NCBI GenBank assembly: GCA_002748665.1
Contig: PDTB01000028.1
Span: 1 to 53,008 of the forward strand
Length of the DNA stretch: 53,008 nt
Source: Dethiosulfovibrio peptidovorans
GTDB lineage: Bacteria > Synergistota > Synergistia > Synergistales > Dethiosulfovibrionaceae
Direction of reading: 5' to 3'
Shown piece after piece: positions 32,304-44,600 of the stretch. Every line of letters begins with the position of its first letter. Positions within the stretch are counted from its first letter, which is position 1. Below the pieces are notes generated by a model that saw only the letters and a list, made by a program, of their open reading frames with translations, was not told the origin of the DNA and ran no database searches. Both the position numbers and the translations under genes were made by a program.

Positions 32304-33034
32304 CAGCGCTTTCGAGCTCCTCGCTTCTTCCGTCCCTGCTGGGTCAATCTGATAGCCACCTTACGGTCGGGGTCCACGCCCACCGAGTGGGTCTCGACAT
32401 CCGTTCGATCCTTCAAGGCGATATGGATAATTCGGCGTTCCCAGCTCGTCATAGAATTGAGGTACACCGTTCGACCGGTACTCAACGCCTCCCGAGCTGA
32501 GGACTCGGCCAGACGCTCAAGGGCAGCCTCCCGCCGCTCCCGATACCCGTCGCTGTCCAGACGCCCTCGGGGAACCCCGCAAGCGTGACGAACGATCAGG
32601 TTCGACAGATACTCCAGGGACTTCATCGTGTCACCGTGTTTCCCTATAATGATACCGGCATCAGCACCGGAAAGGTTGATCCGGCCATCCTCGCTGAGAT
32701 TCACCGTAATCTGGAGCCCCATGAGTTTCACTATATCCTGGACAACCGACTCTTTCGTCAAATGAGCGACGGAATCACCGTCTCCGTCGGTCTCTTCTTC
32801 GTCGTCATAAGACACTTGGGGATCTTCATCCACGGGTGACGGGGGGGCCTGCTCTTCATCTTTTTGCCGAACCTCCACCCGAAGCTTCCGTCCAAACAGG
32901 CCAAAAAAGGCCTTCTCCTCGTCCAGAACCTTGACAATAAGATCATCGGGAGAGACGCTCCACCTGCGAGCTGCCTGTTCCCTGGCCTCGTTTTCCGTTT
33001 TGACCTCTAATACCATCCGATAGTCGGCCACCAT
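32303..33034 (-). CDS. jag: RNA-binding protein KhpB (Jag/EloR)
   Basis: 243 residues with an N-terminal Jag-N domain (about 1-55; FFGLFGRKLRVEV), an acidic linker, a KH domain (IIIGKHGDTMKSLEYL, about 115-150) and an R3H domain at the C-terminus. In Gram-positives KhpB with KhpA controls cell elongation and division through RNA. It sits directly after yidC, the conserved place. AAAGGAGG precedes the ATG. Confidence 0.93.
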   Translation of the reverse strand: MVADYRMVLEVKTENEAREQAARRWSVSPDDLIVKVLDEEKAFFGLFGRKLRVEVRQKDEEQAPPSPVDEDPQVSYDDEEETDGDGDSVAHLTKESVVQDIVKLMGLQITVNLSEDGRINLSGADAGIIIGKHGDTMKSLEYLSNLIVRHACGVPRGRLDSDGYRERREAALERLAESSAREALSTGRTVYLNSMTSWERRIIHIALKDRTDVETHSVGVDPDRKVAIRLTQQGRKKRGARKR

Positions 33035-33054
33035 GTATTCCTCCTTTCGAGAGG

Positions 33055-33846
33055 TTACTCCCCCTGTTTATCCTTCGCCGGTTTTTCCTTGAACAGAGCC
33101 GGCTTCCCCTCCTGGGCGGTCTTGTGGAGAACCCACCACTGCTGGCCCACCCCGATAAAGGACGACGCTCCCCAATACAACATGACCCCTCCAGGGAGAC
33201 TCAAGCAGATAAAACCCATGAACAGAGGCATAAACCAACTCATCATCGCCATCTGAGGATTACTGGCAGACGTCATTCTCTGCTGATACCACGTAACGAA
33301 GATAATCAGAAGAAGCAAGGCCAGATTGGGCGCATACGCCCCAACCGAGGTCAGACCGACCGGGTTGGCCGAGATCCCCTTAAGCACCGCTAAAAAACCG
33401 ATCTGACCTCCCTCGGGAGCCACCAATCCAAGAGCCTGTCCCATGGTGGAGAGGACCGACCCTTCCAGGGTGACGCCCAAAAAGGTGGCACCGCCGAAAT
33501 CGGAATTCATCAAAACCCGGAAAAGAAGAATCAGGATAGGAAGCTGAACCAAAAGAGGAAGACACCCGGCAGCGGGGTTGACCTTGTTTTCCTTATACAG
33601 AGCCATCGTCTCCCGGCTCAGTCCTTCCTTGTCGTTCTTGTACTTCTCCTGAAGCATCTTGATCCGTGGCTGAAGCTTCTGCATTTTCTGCATGCTCACC
33701 AGCTGTTTGTGGTTCAGAGGATGGAGGGCCAACCGAACCAACAGAGTGAGGACGATGACGGCCAGCCCCCAGGAACCGACAAAATTATGTATGGTTGAAA
33801 GAAGACCATACATGGCATTACTCGCAGCTTCCCACAAAACGCTCAC
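33055..33846 (-). CDS. yidC: Membrane protein insertase YidC/Oxa1
   Basis: A 263-residue short-form YidC without the large periplasmic domain of proteobacteria. It has five or so hydrophobic segments, an amphipathic cytoplasmic hairpin ([18 protein letters not shown]) and the conserved [15 protein letters not shown] segment. The positively charged groove residue is expected near VRLALHP. GTG at 33846 overlaps the yidD stop as GTGA; a TTG ten bases on is a possible alternative. It inserts inner-membrane proteins alone or with Sec. Confidence 0.93.
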   Translation of the reverse strand: MSVLWEAASNAMYGLLSTIHNFVGSWGLAVIVLTLLVRLALHPLNHKQLVSMQKMQKLQPRIKMLQEKYKNDKEGLSRETMALYKENKVNPAAGCLPLLVQLPILILLFRVLMNSDFGGATFLGVTLEGSVLSTMGQALGLVAPEGGQIGFLAVLKGISANPVGLTSVGAYAPNLALLLLIIFVTWYQQRMTSASNPQMAMMSWFMPLFMGFICLSLPGGVMLYWGASSFIGVGQQWWVLHKTAQEGKPALFKEKPAKDKQGE

Positions 33847-34097
33847 TCTCCTCGTAGTTTCAATGTATCCTCCTGCTCAGGGACCGGATCGTACCCGCCA
33901 GGATGCCAAGGCCCGCATCGCAACAGACGGAGAACAGTCAGCCAGGTACCCCGAAGAGCTCCAAAGCGACCAATAGCCTCGAGAGCATACTGAGAACAGG
34001 TCGGATGAAAGCGACAGTTTTTCCCCAAAAAAGGGGATATCAAACGTTGATATCCCCGTATACACAACAAAAGACCACGGGCTGTACGGGTTACCAT
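33843..34097 (-). CDS. yidD: Membrane protein insertion efficiency factor YidD
   Basis: 84 residues with the family core [25 protein letters not shown] and [13 protein letters not shown] small peripheral inner-membrane protein that helps YidC. It overlaps rnpA by seven bases and yidC by four. Confidence 0.95.
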   Translation of the reverse strand: MVTRTARGLLLCIRGYQRLISPFLGKNCRFHPTCSQYALEAIGRFGALRGTWLTVLRLLRCGPWHPGGYDPVPEQEDTLKLRGE

Positions 34098-34462
34098 TGA
34101 GGACCAGGCCAGTCGGCAGTCAGAAGCCCTGCGTGATCCATGAGAGAGGCGAGATCAAGATAAATCCTTCGGGCATCGCTCTCCAGCCCCTTTCGAGACA
34201 ACCCCAGAACCAGCCAATATCCACAACAAGTCCAAGGAGCCAGCCGACGGGCCGCCTCCCTAAGCACTCTGCGCCCTCGGCTTCGGATGCAGGCATTCCC
34301 CTGTTTTTTACCGGCAACCACGCCGAAACGAGTTGTCTCGCCGGAAACCTCCAGAAACAACAACCGCACCAGCCCGCCTGAACACCGACGACCGATGCGG
34401 AACACAGTGTCAAATTCCCATCCCCGTCTCAGACGAAGCGAGGCCGGGTACGTGAGCTCCAA
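34091..34462 (-). CDS. rnpA: Ribonuclease P protein component
   Basis: About 123 residues. The N-terminal [19 protein letters not shown] and the helix [13 protein letters not shown] identify RnpA, which supports the RNase P RNA in 5' maturation of tRNAs. The usual RNR of the central helix reads RSR here (Asn to Ser). The start is inferred: TTG at 34462 gives [11 protein letters not shown], close to other RnpA N-termini, but the binding site (GGGG two bases away) is poor. Frames reaching 34531 overlap rpmH. Confidence 0.9.
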   Translation of the reverse strand: MELTYPASLRLRRGWEFDTVFRIGRRCSGGLVRLLFLEVSGETTRFGVVAGKKQGNACIRSRGRRVLREAARRLAPWTCCGYWLVLGLSRKGLESDARRIYLDLASLMDHAGLLTADWPGPQW

Positions 34463-34472
34463 AACCCCGGTA

Positions 34473-34607
34473 TTACACAGCCAGACGCCTACGCCCTTTG
34501 GCGCGGCGACGGGCCAGGATCCGACGCCCACTGGGAGAGCTGGACCGGGCCAGGAACCCCATTTTTCTCTTTCTGGGCCTGTTATGAGGCTGAAAAGTCT
34601 GTTTCAT
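34473..34607 (-). CDS. rpmH: 50S ribosomal protein L34
   Basis: 44 residues, [18 protein letters not shown] at the N-terminus and a basic C-terminus with [15 protein letters not shown], as in all L34. GGAGGTG lies upstream of the ATG. First gene of rpmH-rnpA-yidD-yidC-jag-lgt-kbl. The rnpA start overlaps its end in another frame. Confidence 0.97.
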   Translation of the reverse strand: MKQTFQPHNRPRKRKMGFLARSSSPSGRRILARRRAKGRRRLAV

Positions 34608-34675
34608 TCAACTGCACCTCCTGCCATCTGAAGGGGATCATAGAATTGACGTCAAAACAAATAAACAACCCAGAC

Positions 34676-34704
34676 AATATATCACACTCTATCAAACGAG
34701 GCAA
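34676..34704 (-). promoter_or_regulatory. Promoter of the rpmH operon
   Basis: Minus strand TTGCCT (34704-34699), 17-base spacer and TATATT (34681-34676) with an upstream TGn extension. It lies directly after the EamA stop codon; a start near 34669 leaves a leader of about 60 bases before rpmH. Confidence 0.75.
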
Positions 34705-35655
34705 CTACTCGGGAGTCTGGGGACATCTCGCTCTCATCTCGCCCCACAGCCCCCAAGCGATACCGACGACGATCACACCGCCGCCGAGCATCTCCCAAAA
34801 CGTCGGAATCTGTCCCAAAAGCAATGTTGATAGTGCCAGAGTGGCGAGTAGCTCAACCGTGGCGACGCCGCTTCCCAGCGACGCGGATATATCCCGAAGA
34901 GCCATAAAATACAGACCGTATCCCATCAAGGTGCCGACGACCCCAACGGCCAGGGCTCCGCTCCACTGTGCGGCGGAAAACGCCATCAGTCGTTCCAGAC
35001 TTCCCGAGAATAGGGCCATGACCGTCAGAGACAGAAGGGCAAAGGCATGAAAATACAGAAAAAAAGTACCCTGAGTCATGGCCGTCCCCCTACTGGAAAG
35101 ACGGCCAAACAGGGAATACAACGCCATACCTACGGCACCAGCCAAAGCCAACAGAACTCCCAGAGGAGAAACCATTCCCCAGCCCCCCTTGACGGAGGAA
35201 CCTACAGCAGTAGCGGCCCCCACGACGATGAGGCAGGACGCCCCGATCTGAACGTGGGTTGGCCGCTCCGCAAGGACGATACCCGATGTCAGAGTGGTCC
35301 ACAAGGGATACGTGTACAGAAGAATCACGGCCATGGGCACCGAAAGATACGAGAGAGAGAGAAAGTAGCCCACGTAGTTGAACAGAACCGAAGCCGTACC
35401 AGCTCCCCACAAAAACAGGCAGCGAGCTACCGGAAACCGCAAAGACTCCCGATCCCTCAGAAAAAGCAGAACACTCCACCCCACGACCAGAACCGAAAGC
35501 CGCACGATGGTCACGGCGATCATGTCGGCCGACGTCTCGGCCAGAACCTTACCTATAAGGCTGAGGCTGGACCAACAACATCCAGCACACAGAGCCAGAA
35601 AAACCCCTCGAAACGTCGCCGCCATATCGACAGTACCGCCGCATCGGTGACGCAC
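34705..35655 (-). CDS. EamA/DMT-superfamily transporter
   Basis: A 316-residue inner-membrane protein with two EamA repeats of five hydrophobic segments each (about 12-145 and 160-305), as in the RhaT/YdcZ-type drug/metabolite transporters. The substrate cannot be told from sequence; amino acid or metabolite export is common. GTG at 35655 overlaps the adhesin stop (TAGTG), with GGAGG about 13 bases away. ATG at 35625 starts right before the first membrane helix and is a good alternative. Overlap with the adhesin gene suggests co-transcription, though a role in secretion is not implied. Confidence 0.88.
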   Translation of the reverse strand: MRHRCGGTVDMAATFRGVFLALCAGCCWSSLSLIGKVLAETSADMIAVTIVRLSVLVVGWSVLLFLRDRESLRFPVARCLFLWGAGTASVLFNYVGYFLSLSYLSVPMAVILLYTYPLWTTLTSGIVLAERPTHVQIGASCLIVVGAATAVGSSVKGGWGMVSPLGVLLALAGAVGMALYSLFGRLSSRGTAMTQGTFFLYFHAFALLSLTVMALFSGSLERLMAFSAAQWSGALAVGVVGTLMGYGLYFMALRDISASLGSGVATVELLATLALSTLLLGQIPTFWEMLGGGVIVVGIAWGLWGEMRARCPQTPE

Positions 35656-38600
35656 TATGTCAGCTGATCCTCCAGCTCCTGGTGGATGACCACCTCGGCC
35701 AGGGGATCGAGGATCACCGGCTCGGGCTCGGACGCCGAAGTTCCACCGTCCAGAATGGGGATATCGAGATCGCTGTTTACATCCAGCACGTCCTCGACCA
35801 CCAGGACGTCGTCGCCCTCTAACGTTCCGTTTTCTCCTGCGAACGTCGCAGTCTCGGCCTCAGCCTGCGGAGTTGCTGCACTTTCGGTTTCACCGCCAAG
35901 GTCCGGCAGCTCCACGGAGTCTGAAAGCAGAGACTCCTCAGCACCCTCGACATCGACATCACCTGAGCCTGAGCCTGAGCCTGAGCCTTCACTGGCTTCG
36001 GCCTCCAAAGGTTCAGCCTCAAGACCTGAGACTACCTCCTCAAATTCGCCCTCAGCCTCCTGGGGTTCGCCCAGATCAGTACCTATCTCCTGGGCTCCCT
36101 TTCCCTGATCCTCAACCTCCGAATCGAACCCCGCCAACAGCGGCTCCTGTCCATCACCTTCAAACGAACCGGGTGCTATGGGTGCAGCTCCCGGTGCCCC
36201 AGGTGCTCCGGGTGGGATGGGCGGAGGATTGCCGCCGTCGTCCGGGAACTCCGGCGCCGTCTCCCCGCCGTTGACGAGGATGTGTACGTTCTCGGCTGTT
36301 ACCGGTGCAGAGACGTCTCCGTTAGCTTCCTCGGTCGTGTACGCCTCAATCGTCACGTTCTTGTCGACGTTGTACTGGGTGTTGAACGACAGCGACCCAA
36401 GATCCTCGTTCTCGACCCCCGCTATCGTGTACGTATCTGATTCCTGGTCGTAGGTCACGGTACCGCTGCTGCCAGTGTTAAACGTGATGTCTCCCTCGAC
36501 CAGTTGCAACCCCGTTATTTTGACCGTCGCGACCTCCGAACCGTCGGTATCCAACATCGTCGGGTTGAGGTTCAGCGACGTATCCTGGTTCGCCAGTCCC
36601 ACACTGCTGTTGGGCTCTATGGTTACGCCATCGGCAACGGGGACGATGGTGAGGTCGAACGTACTTTCGTCAAGCGTTGGGCACTGCCCAGCCTCGCCGC
36701 TGAATACCGTGAGCTTGATGTTGCCTGTCGTCCCGCTGACGTTCTCGGGCGCCTTGACCGCTATGTATTCAGGTAACTTGCCCTCGTCGTCCAGCGGGAG
36801 CTCCCACTTTCCGTCGCCTATGTTGTTGGCCATCGGACTGCTTGCGTCCGGCCCGGCGAAGACTATGTAGCCCTCCGGTATACCCTGCAAGGTAGCCGAG
36901 ACCGCTGACTCCGAACCGTCCTTGTCCAGGAGTCCCGTACCGCCGATCTGGAGGACAATATTCTCATCCTCGTTGCCGGTAGCGGCAGCCACGGCGACGT
37001 CGTACCCGCTGTTTAGAGGCGTCACCTCAAAGGTCTGTTCGCTTGCGGCGGAGACCATGTTATCGTTCCCCGGTGCGTTCTCCTCGTGGGACTCCACGTA
37101 GGAGCGGACCTTGAAGCTACCCGATGCGTGGGCCTCGGGAGTGTAGGTGAGGTTCAACTGGGCGTTGCCGCCCGTGGCGGATGTATCGATGCCGTTTATT
37201 ACATAATACTCTCCATTCGGTATGCCCGCTATACCATTGACGCTCTCGGTCGTTAGAGTCTCGCCATTATGAGTCAACGTACCGCCAGTACCCATACCGG
37301 GTTCGTCAATTTGAACGTACACCTTGCCGTCCACGACGACAGCGTGCGAGTCATCGGCGTCGTTGCTCAGGTCGATGGTGATGGGTACGCTACCCCCTTC
37401 GTTCACGACCTCAGCGCTTGTGAGGTCCATGTCGTAGACGTCCGTGGCTGGCGTGAACTCCGACGGAGCCACGCCGCCTACTGCGGCGAACTGCTGTTCT
37501 CCCGCGTCGGTGTACGACGTGATAGCGGCGTCGAAGTGGAACTGCCCGTCGTGGTTGTTGGCATTCCAGTCGTCGGGAGGTGTGATGGAGATGTGTTCCA
37601 GCATGTTGTCGAGGTCGGTCTGGTTGCCGATACCTGACGCCGTCCAGATCGTCTCCCCGCCACTCGTAGTTTTCGTCATTCCCTCGACCACACACCCCTC
37701 GGGTAAACCGCTCAGGGTGATGGAGAACTTCGGATTGGGATCGACATTCGGGTCGCTGGTGTCTAAGGAGAAGTTTACCATGTCGGACAGAGCGACCTGT
37801 GCGTCCTCGGTCATATCGAAATCCTTGCCCGAGGCGGACACCATGGCGGGGACCGTGGTCCCTCCGCCTCCCGCCATAGCCTGAATCTCAAGCGTGAAGG
37901 TGTCCGCCGACTCCGCGACCAATTCGTCCGGGCCGTCTTTTGAGTACGCGGTGACGGTGATCTCGTGAGAGCTGTCCTCATCAAAGATGCCCTTGGAGTT
38001 GTCTATGGTGAATGAGAGATTCTGAGTCAACGTCTGTGTGTTGAACGCGCCATCTGCCTCGGAGACCGGCACCATCCACCGGCTGGTGAAATCGCCCGCG
38101 CCACCTCCGGGGTTGTGCCCCATGTACGAACCGCCATCGATGGACACGCCCGCCGGTACGCCGTCGACGATGAAATACTGGAGCTGCTCGCTCCCGTCGG
38201 TATCGGGTCCGGGAGTGGACGCATTAGCATCGGCCTGCTGGGAGACATCCACGCCAAGGGAGAAGGTGTCCTCACCGGTAACCGTGACGGTTTTGGTGAG
38301 CGCGTCAAAGCTCGCCGCTCCGCCCGTCGACGAGAAACTACCGGTGTCGATAGCCGTGTCGGTCTCGTCCGTTATGGGAGCCAGGGACAACGTGTACTGG
38401 GTCGTGTTTTCAATGCTTCCATCAGCCACCCCGTCTTTCCCGGGGTCAGTGACGGTGTATTTGACCTCAAAGGTAAACTGCCCATCGGGGTCTCCGTTCC
38501 CGGTCGTCGCGTTTGGCGCGCCCTTGATGAATATATTGTCTATGTCGGACTGGTTCACCTCGTAGTAGCCACCGACAGCGGTGAGCGGATTTGCGGCGCC

Positions 38601-41600
38601 GTCTCCGATGTTCAGGACCAACCCCTTGCCGTCAATGTCGGTCTGGCTGATCAGCACCTTGCTCACTACTTCATCGGTATCACCATTTTTATGTATCGTG
38701 CCAAAGTCCATCTTCACCCAGGTATCCTCGTCACCCGATACGCTCGTGTGCATCTCGGCCTCGGGACTGGGTGTGACGGTGAACGATACCGGAGTGGGGG
38801 CGTTCCCCGACGCGTCGGGGTTGGCGTCTCCATCACTCTCCGTGGTGACGACTTTCGCGTTGAAGTCCACTTTCCCGTTGAAATTCTGGGGTACGACGAC
38901 CTTCGCACTGCCGTCCGCAAGGGAGTCAGCCGACACCATCCACTGCCTGTTGGTACCGGTACCACCGACGAAGCTCCCGCCCTGGACCATGAAGCCGTCC
39001 TCAAGGCCGGATATGATGAGGGTGGCGGATTCGGAGCCGTCCTGATCCGAGAGGGTAATGGAGGTGATGACCCGGTTCAGCGACATACCACCGCCGCCTT
39101 GATCCATCAGAGCCTCCGCCTCCTCGTGGGAAGAGTCGACTACCAACGCGGCGTCGTCAGCCACGCCCTGAACCTGCACGAACAGGTCCCTGGGGACCGC
39201 AGTGTCAAAATCGCTCTCCTGGGTGATCTCTCCGCCCTCGGTAGTAGCCTTATCGACCACCTGGGATTTTATGCTTAACTCAAAATCATCGTTACTCTGG
39301 GACGGCGGTTGAACATAAAGATTTCCCGGCTCGTAGTTGTCAATCTGGACATACCCTCCCGGACTTGCCCCTACAGGAACAGGTCCATTGCCATCTCCGT
39401 AATCGTAAAGAATTTGCGCTCCACCAGGAATATTTCCGATCCTGATGTTGAAGGTTTCATCGGGGTCCGTGGTCTGAGGCCTCACGTCGAGCGGTATAAC
39501 CTCGTCCTCCAGTCCTCTGGCCTGAGAGACCCCAAGCGTTACCGGGTTGGGCACGGGGTTGACGATGAGGTTGGTCAGCTGACTTACGGGCTCGGAGATC
39601 TTCTCGACCACCACGCTAGGGTCGTCCTCGTCCACGTCCCTGGACAGAGCCTTCACGTCAATCTCAAACTGTCCTGCTGCACCCGGCGGAGCCGTGAACT
39701 TAAGGGAGTCCAGAGCGGTAACGGGCACCTTGACGTCTGTCTCCCCACCCTGGTACGTCGCACTTCCACCGTTCCAGGAGAACACCGATCCAATAGCGAT
39801 ATCGTAATTACCAGTTCCTCCGTTGTACATCTTTGGAACAAACAGCGCGTACACGGTCTCGTCCGTATCCTGATTTGACCATCCTTCAGTCAGGTTCACA
39901 CCATCGGAGTTCAGGTGAAATACTGTATCCTCATACGCCGGGGTGCTGTACACCTTATTCCCGACCATTGAGAGGTCGCCTGAACCGTCCCCGTCGCTAT
40001 CCTCACCTATAAACTCGGCGACCGGGGTAACGGCTATGTTCACCGTGACCTCGGTGGGAGCAGCGTTCGTCCCCTGTCCGTCGTTCGTCACCGTGACGGG
40101 ATTACCGCCTATGTTCACGGTATCCCGGGTGACCACGGAGACGGGGAAGCTCACGTCGTGACTTGAATGAGCGGGCGGGAGAGCGATGTAGTTTTTGTAG
40201 GCGCCCGTGTCTATGTCGAGCTCACCACCAGACGGAGGTGTCACGTCGTTACCGGCAGGGTCAAAAATTCGCCAGCCCCCGGGTATGTCGCTTCCCTTGA
40301 GAGTTATACTGACGAGCGTCTCTTCGCCGCCGTTGTTTGCGTTAGGGCTTGTATCCGTGACATCCAGACCATCGAGGAACTTAAGACCCGATGTGATACC
40401 CTCAGCGGCAAGGTTCGTCTGTGTTGCCGTATCGGTGAACTCTCTCCCCTGGTCCTCGGTAGCCTCGGCGTTGACGACGGTCGTGACGTCACCGGCAACG
40501 GGGTTGACCGTGAAGTTTAAGAATACCGGGTCGGTCTCCTCGGTCGTGGTGACGGTGCTGTCCCCGTCGGTGTCCTGTGCGTGCAGCACGACCTCGACGC
40601 CTTTTATCTCACCACTGAAGTTCGGCTCCGCCTTGATCTTTATGTCGGGGAAGCCCGCCTCGTCCGTGCTCAGGTTGTTGCCCGGTGCGTTATAAGGAGC
40701 CGTAAAGGTCACTCCAGCCTTGTACTCCGTGCCGTTGATTATAAGAGCCGGGTCTCCTGCCGCCTCGGAACCCGGAACCTTCACGGTAATCCAGCGGCGC
40801 TCGCTGCCGTCGGTGTCCCCGTCTCCCGCACTTCCACTGCCGTCTCCATACGTGGCTTTCAGGGTGCTGGAGAGATCGAACTCAGAGTCCTCGGAGACCG
40901 CGAACGTCACCGCATCCCCCTCGTTCTGAGCGTCCTCATACGTCGAGCCATCCTCAGTGATCTCAAGCTTCACTGCGTCTGTAACGGCCGTCACATCGAC
41001 GTCTATGGTCTGGTTCGTCGTTGCCCCTGGCACCGGTGTACCACCAGCGTCGTACAGACCATGTTCGTTCACCTTCATAACGTTTCCGTTATCGTCCACC
41101 TCGTATGACGTGACCGAGACTCCCATCGAGAAATTCTCGTGGCTGTCGGTCGGAGGCGCTACGACAAGAGCTTCGTACTCAGCCACCGTCATGGTGGCGT
41201 CTCCCGTCGCACCGGTGACGTGTGGACGATCGGATATGACGATACTGTAGTCGGTCCCGCCGCTCCCGCCTGTTACCAGGATATTCCCGCTCCCATCCTT
41301 CAGGGTGACGCCTTCCGGGATAGTCAGGGTAATGGCTCCGATCCTCTCGGGATTATCCGTGTGAGCGTCCGTACTCTGGTCTGTTGTGTCGTTCACCACG
41401 GGGGCGTTAAGCCCAAGTACACGGTCCGTATCCTCTGGTGTTTCAACTTCAGCTACCGTCACATTTGGCGCGTCCGCCACGGGCTTCACCGACAAGGTCA
41501 AAGTAGAGCTCCCAAGCTCGTTGGGTCCACTCGTGGCGGTGTAGGTCACCTCAGGCACGGGGCCGCTGTAGTTGCCAGTGGGCGTAAAGATATACGACCC

Positions 41601-44600
41601 ATCGGCCTTGAAGAGCAGCGTTCCTATAGTGTTCCCGTCGCTGTTCGTGACGGAGACGGGGGTCGAGTCGTGCGGGGTAAACTCCCCGCCCATACCGTCG
41701 ATGGTGTACTTCGTTACCGCGAGTTCCTCTCCGGCGTCGGGGTCGGGAGTCGCCGCATCGAAGACATTGCCCGTCTGGGCGATATCCTCAAAGTCAGATG
41801 TGACGATGGCCTCAGCCAGGACACCCTGGTCGTTGGTGCCGTGAATGGTGATGGTGATGGTGTGGATGTCGTTGTCGACCTCGTTCCCGTTGCTTACAGT
41901 GTCGCCCTGTCCGCTGCTGTCCGTCGCCTTTACCGTATAGGTTATGACGAGGTCTTCACCGGCAGGCACGAAGTCAAAGGGAACGGTGCTGCCTCCGGTG
42001 GTCGTGTTGAACTCCCACTCGATGGCGTGGGCTCCCTCGGTGCTTGAGCCGTCTATCACCTGAGAGGAGGCAAAGGTGAGCATGGACTGAAGCATGTCGT
42101 TGAACTGTCCTTCCGTGAGTCCTCCAGGATAACCTTCCCCGTCCAGGATGGCGGAGGCGTTAGTCGATACGTTTTCTATGTTTATGCTCACGGTGTCGGA
42201 TATGTCGGCATCGGAGACCGAAAGAGTGCCGCTCAGGGATATCTCGTCTGAGGTCTCGTCATGCGCCGCCGAATCGGTGTCCCCCGTACTAACCGTGATC
42301 TCCGGCTGGTCGTTTCGTCCAGAGACGTCGATGGTCAGAGTCGTGCTTCTGGCTATACCGTCGTCGTCCGTCACCGTGTAGGTGAAAATCTCTTGAGGGA
42401 CCTCGCCCTTCGCAATGTTCTGCACAGCGTCCGAGGCGTTGTTCAGCGTGTAGGAATAGCTTCCGTCGGCGCCTATGGACAGTGTTCCGTAGGTGCCGTT
42501 TACGACCGTGCCGCTCCCGCTGTTCGTCCCACCGGGCACGTTCTGAGCAGTCGAGGGTACGGTACCAAGGGCGATGCCACTTACCGCAAGTGTCGCCCCG
42601 GCATCCACGTCAGTGTCGGCACTTGAAGCATCTGAGCCCGTAATGACGTTGCCGGTGGTACTCAGCTTGACGTCCTCTGTCACAGCATCGGTGTCGGGAC
42701 GGACCACTGGAGCGTCGTCCCTCCCCGCTACCCTCACGGTTATGGTCTCGGTCGCTATGGCGCCCTTGTCGTCCGTGATGGTGGCAGTGAAGGTCTCGGT
42801 TCTGGTCTCGCCGGTCCTTAAACCCTGCACCGCAGAGCTATCGTTGTCCAGCGTGTAGGTCCACTGCCCAGTGTCGGGGTCGATTGTTATGTCCCCATAC
42901 GTCCCCGACGTGGTATCCAGCGACCACGTGGACCCGTGGTTAGCAGCGCTTGTATCCACGTCCACGTCGCTGGAGGTCAGGGTACCGGTCGCGACCTGCG
43001 TACCGTCTTCACGCACGTTTCCTTCCCTCGCGTCCACTCCCGAGGTCACCTGCGGGGCGTCGTTGGTACCGTGAACCGTGATCGTGACCTCCTGCGTGTC
43101 CGTAGCTCCGGCACTGTCTGTCACGACCGCCGTGAAGGTCTCGGTCCTGGTCTCGCCCTCCTTTAAAGCCTGGGTAGCGGAATTTTCATTGTTCAGAATG
43201 TACTCCCAGGCACCGGTGCCCGGGTCTATGGTTATGGCACCGTAGGTCCCGGCGGTCGAGCCCTGAATGGACCACGTCTGGGTATCCCCGTTGTCCGGGT
43301 CCGTGGCATTAAGGTTACCGGAGACGCTCGCTGTTCCCGGAACGACCGTGACGCCGTCGTCCAGATGCCCAGCCTCGATGACGGTACCGGTGTCGTTACC
43401 TACGTCTATGGTCGGCGCGTCGTTGGCAGCAGCGACCGTAATGGTGCTGATAGCCACGTTGCTCGCTGAGTTACTGTCCTCCACCTGGACCTCGATGATC
43501 CGGTCCACGTCGGTGTTGGGATTGTCGCTGTCGGTCTCAAACGTGATGGCCTTGATGGCCTCCTGGAAGTCCCCAACGGGCAACGTACCTCCACCGGAAA
43601 CTGTTATGGTGATGGTGTTGCCCGATACCGACACGTCGAAGCCAGCTGGGATCCCGGATGTATCTAACAGATCGCCGACCTGTGGGTTGGTCAGGGTGAT
43701 GGTGGCTTTTTCTATCCCACCGCCGCCGTTAGTGTTTATCCCCATATCGACGTCGGCGATGGAAACGGGTGAACCGTCCTCAGTGTAGGAGGCCGCCCAC
43801 GCGGTATCGGGGTCAGAGGCCGAGGCGGGGGAGTTCAAATCCAGCAACGGAGCGTTGATGTCCGGCACCGATATCTTGAGTATCGCGGTATCCTCAGCAC
43901 CGTGTTCGTCCTGTATGGTGTAGTTGATGTTTGGCACCGTACCGTGGTAGTTATGAGCTGCGGTAAAAGTATATGAACCATCTGGGCTTATCGACAGGGT
44001 GCCGATGGTGTCTGCTCCTTCTTTTACGTCGAGTGTCCCGCCGGGGAAAAACGTTCCGCCCATCCCGTCCACCGTGAACCTCGTGACGGTCAGGTCCTCA
44101 TGAGCACCGTCGATATCCGAGTCGTTGTTCAACACGTTGCCCTCAGCTGTGCCTGATGTCGTCACGATGGAGTCAGCGAGTGCCTCCGGTGCCTCGTTCG
44201 CGCCATGGATGGTGACCGTTACGTCTTTTGAAGACGTACCACCGTGTCCGTCGTCGACCGTCACCGTATACACCTGGGTCAGGGTCTCGCCCTCTTTAAG
44301 GTGGTTCAACTCAGCGTCGTTCACGGTAAATTGCCATTCGACCTCGTTGGTGATCTGGTTGACCACAGGTACGAAGTTACCGAGGTAGCCGCTTGCTGCG
44401 GGCACGGTTGTTATCGTATGAGCGTCGGAGAGGTCGGCGTCAGTGAACTCCAGGGTACCGGAGCTCGCATGAGCGCCAGTCCCCTCAAGAGGGTCGTCCC
44501 AAGCAAACTCGGTCACAATACCCGTGTCCCCACCAGGGAGGATGGTGACGCCGTCGTTGGTCCCGGTCACCGTTATGGTCAGGGTCGTGTGAGACGTGCC

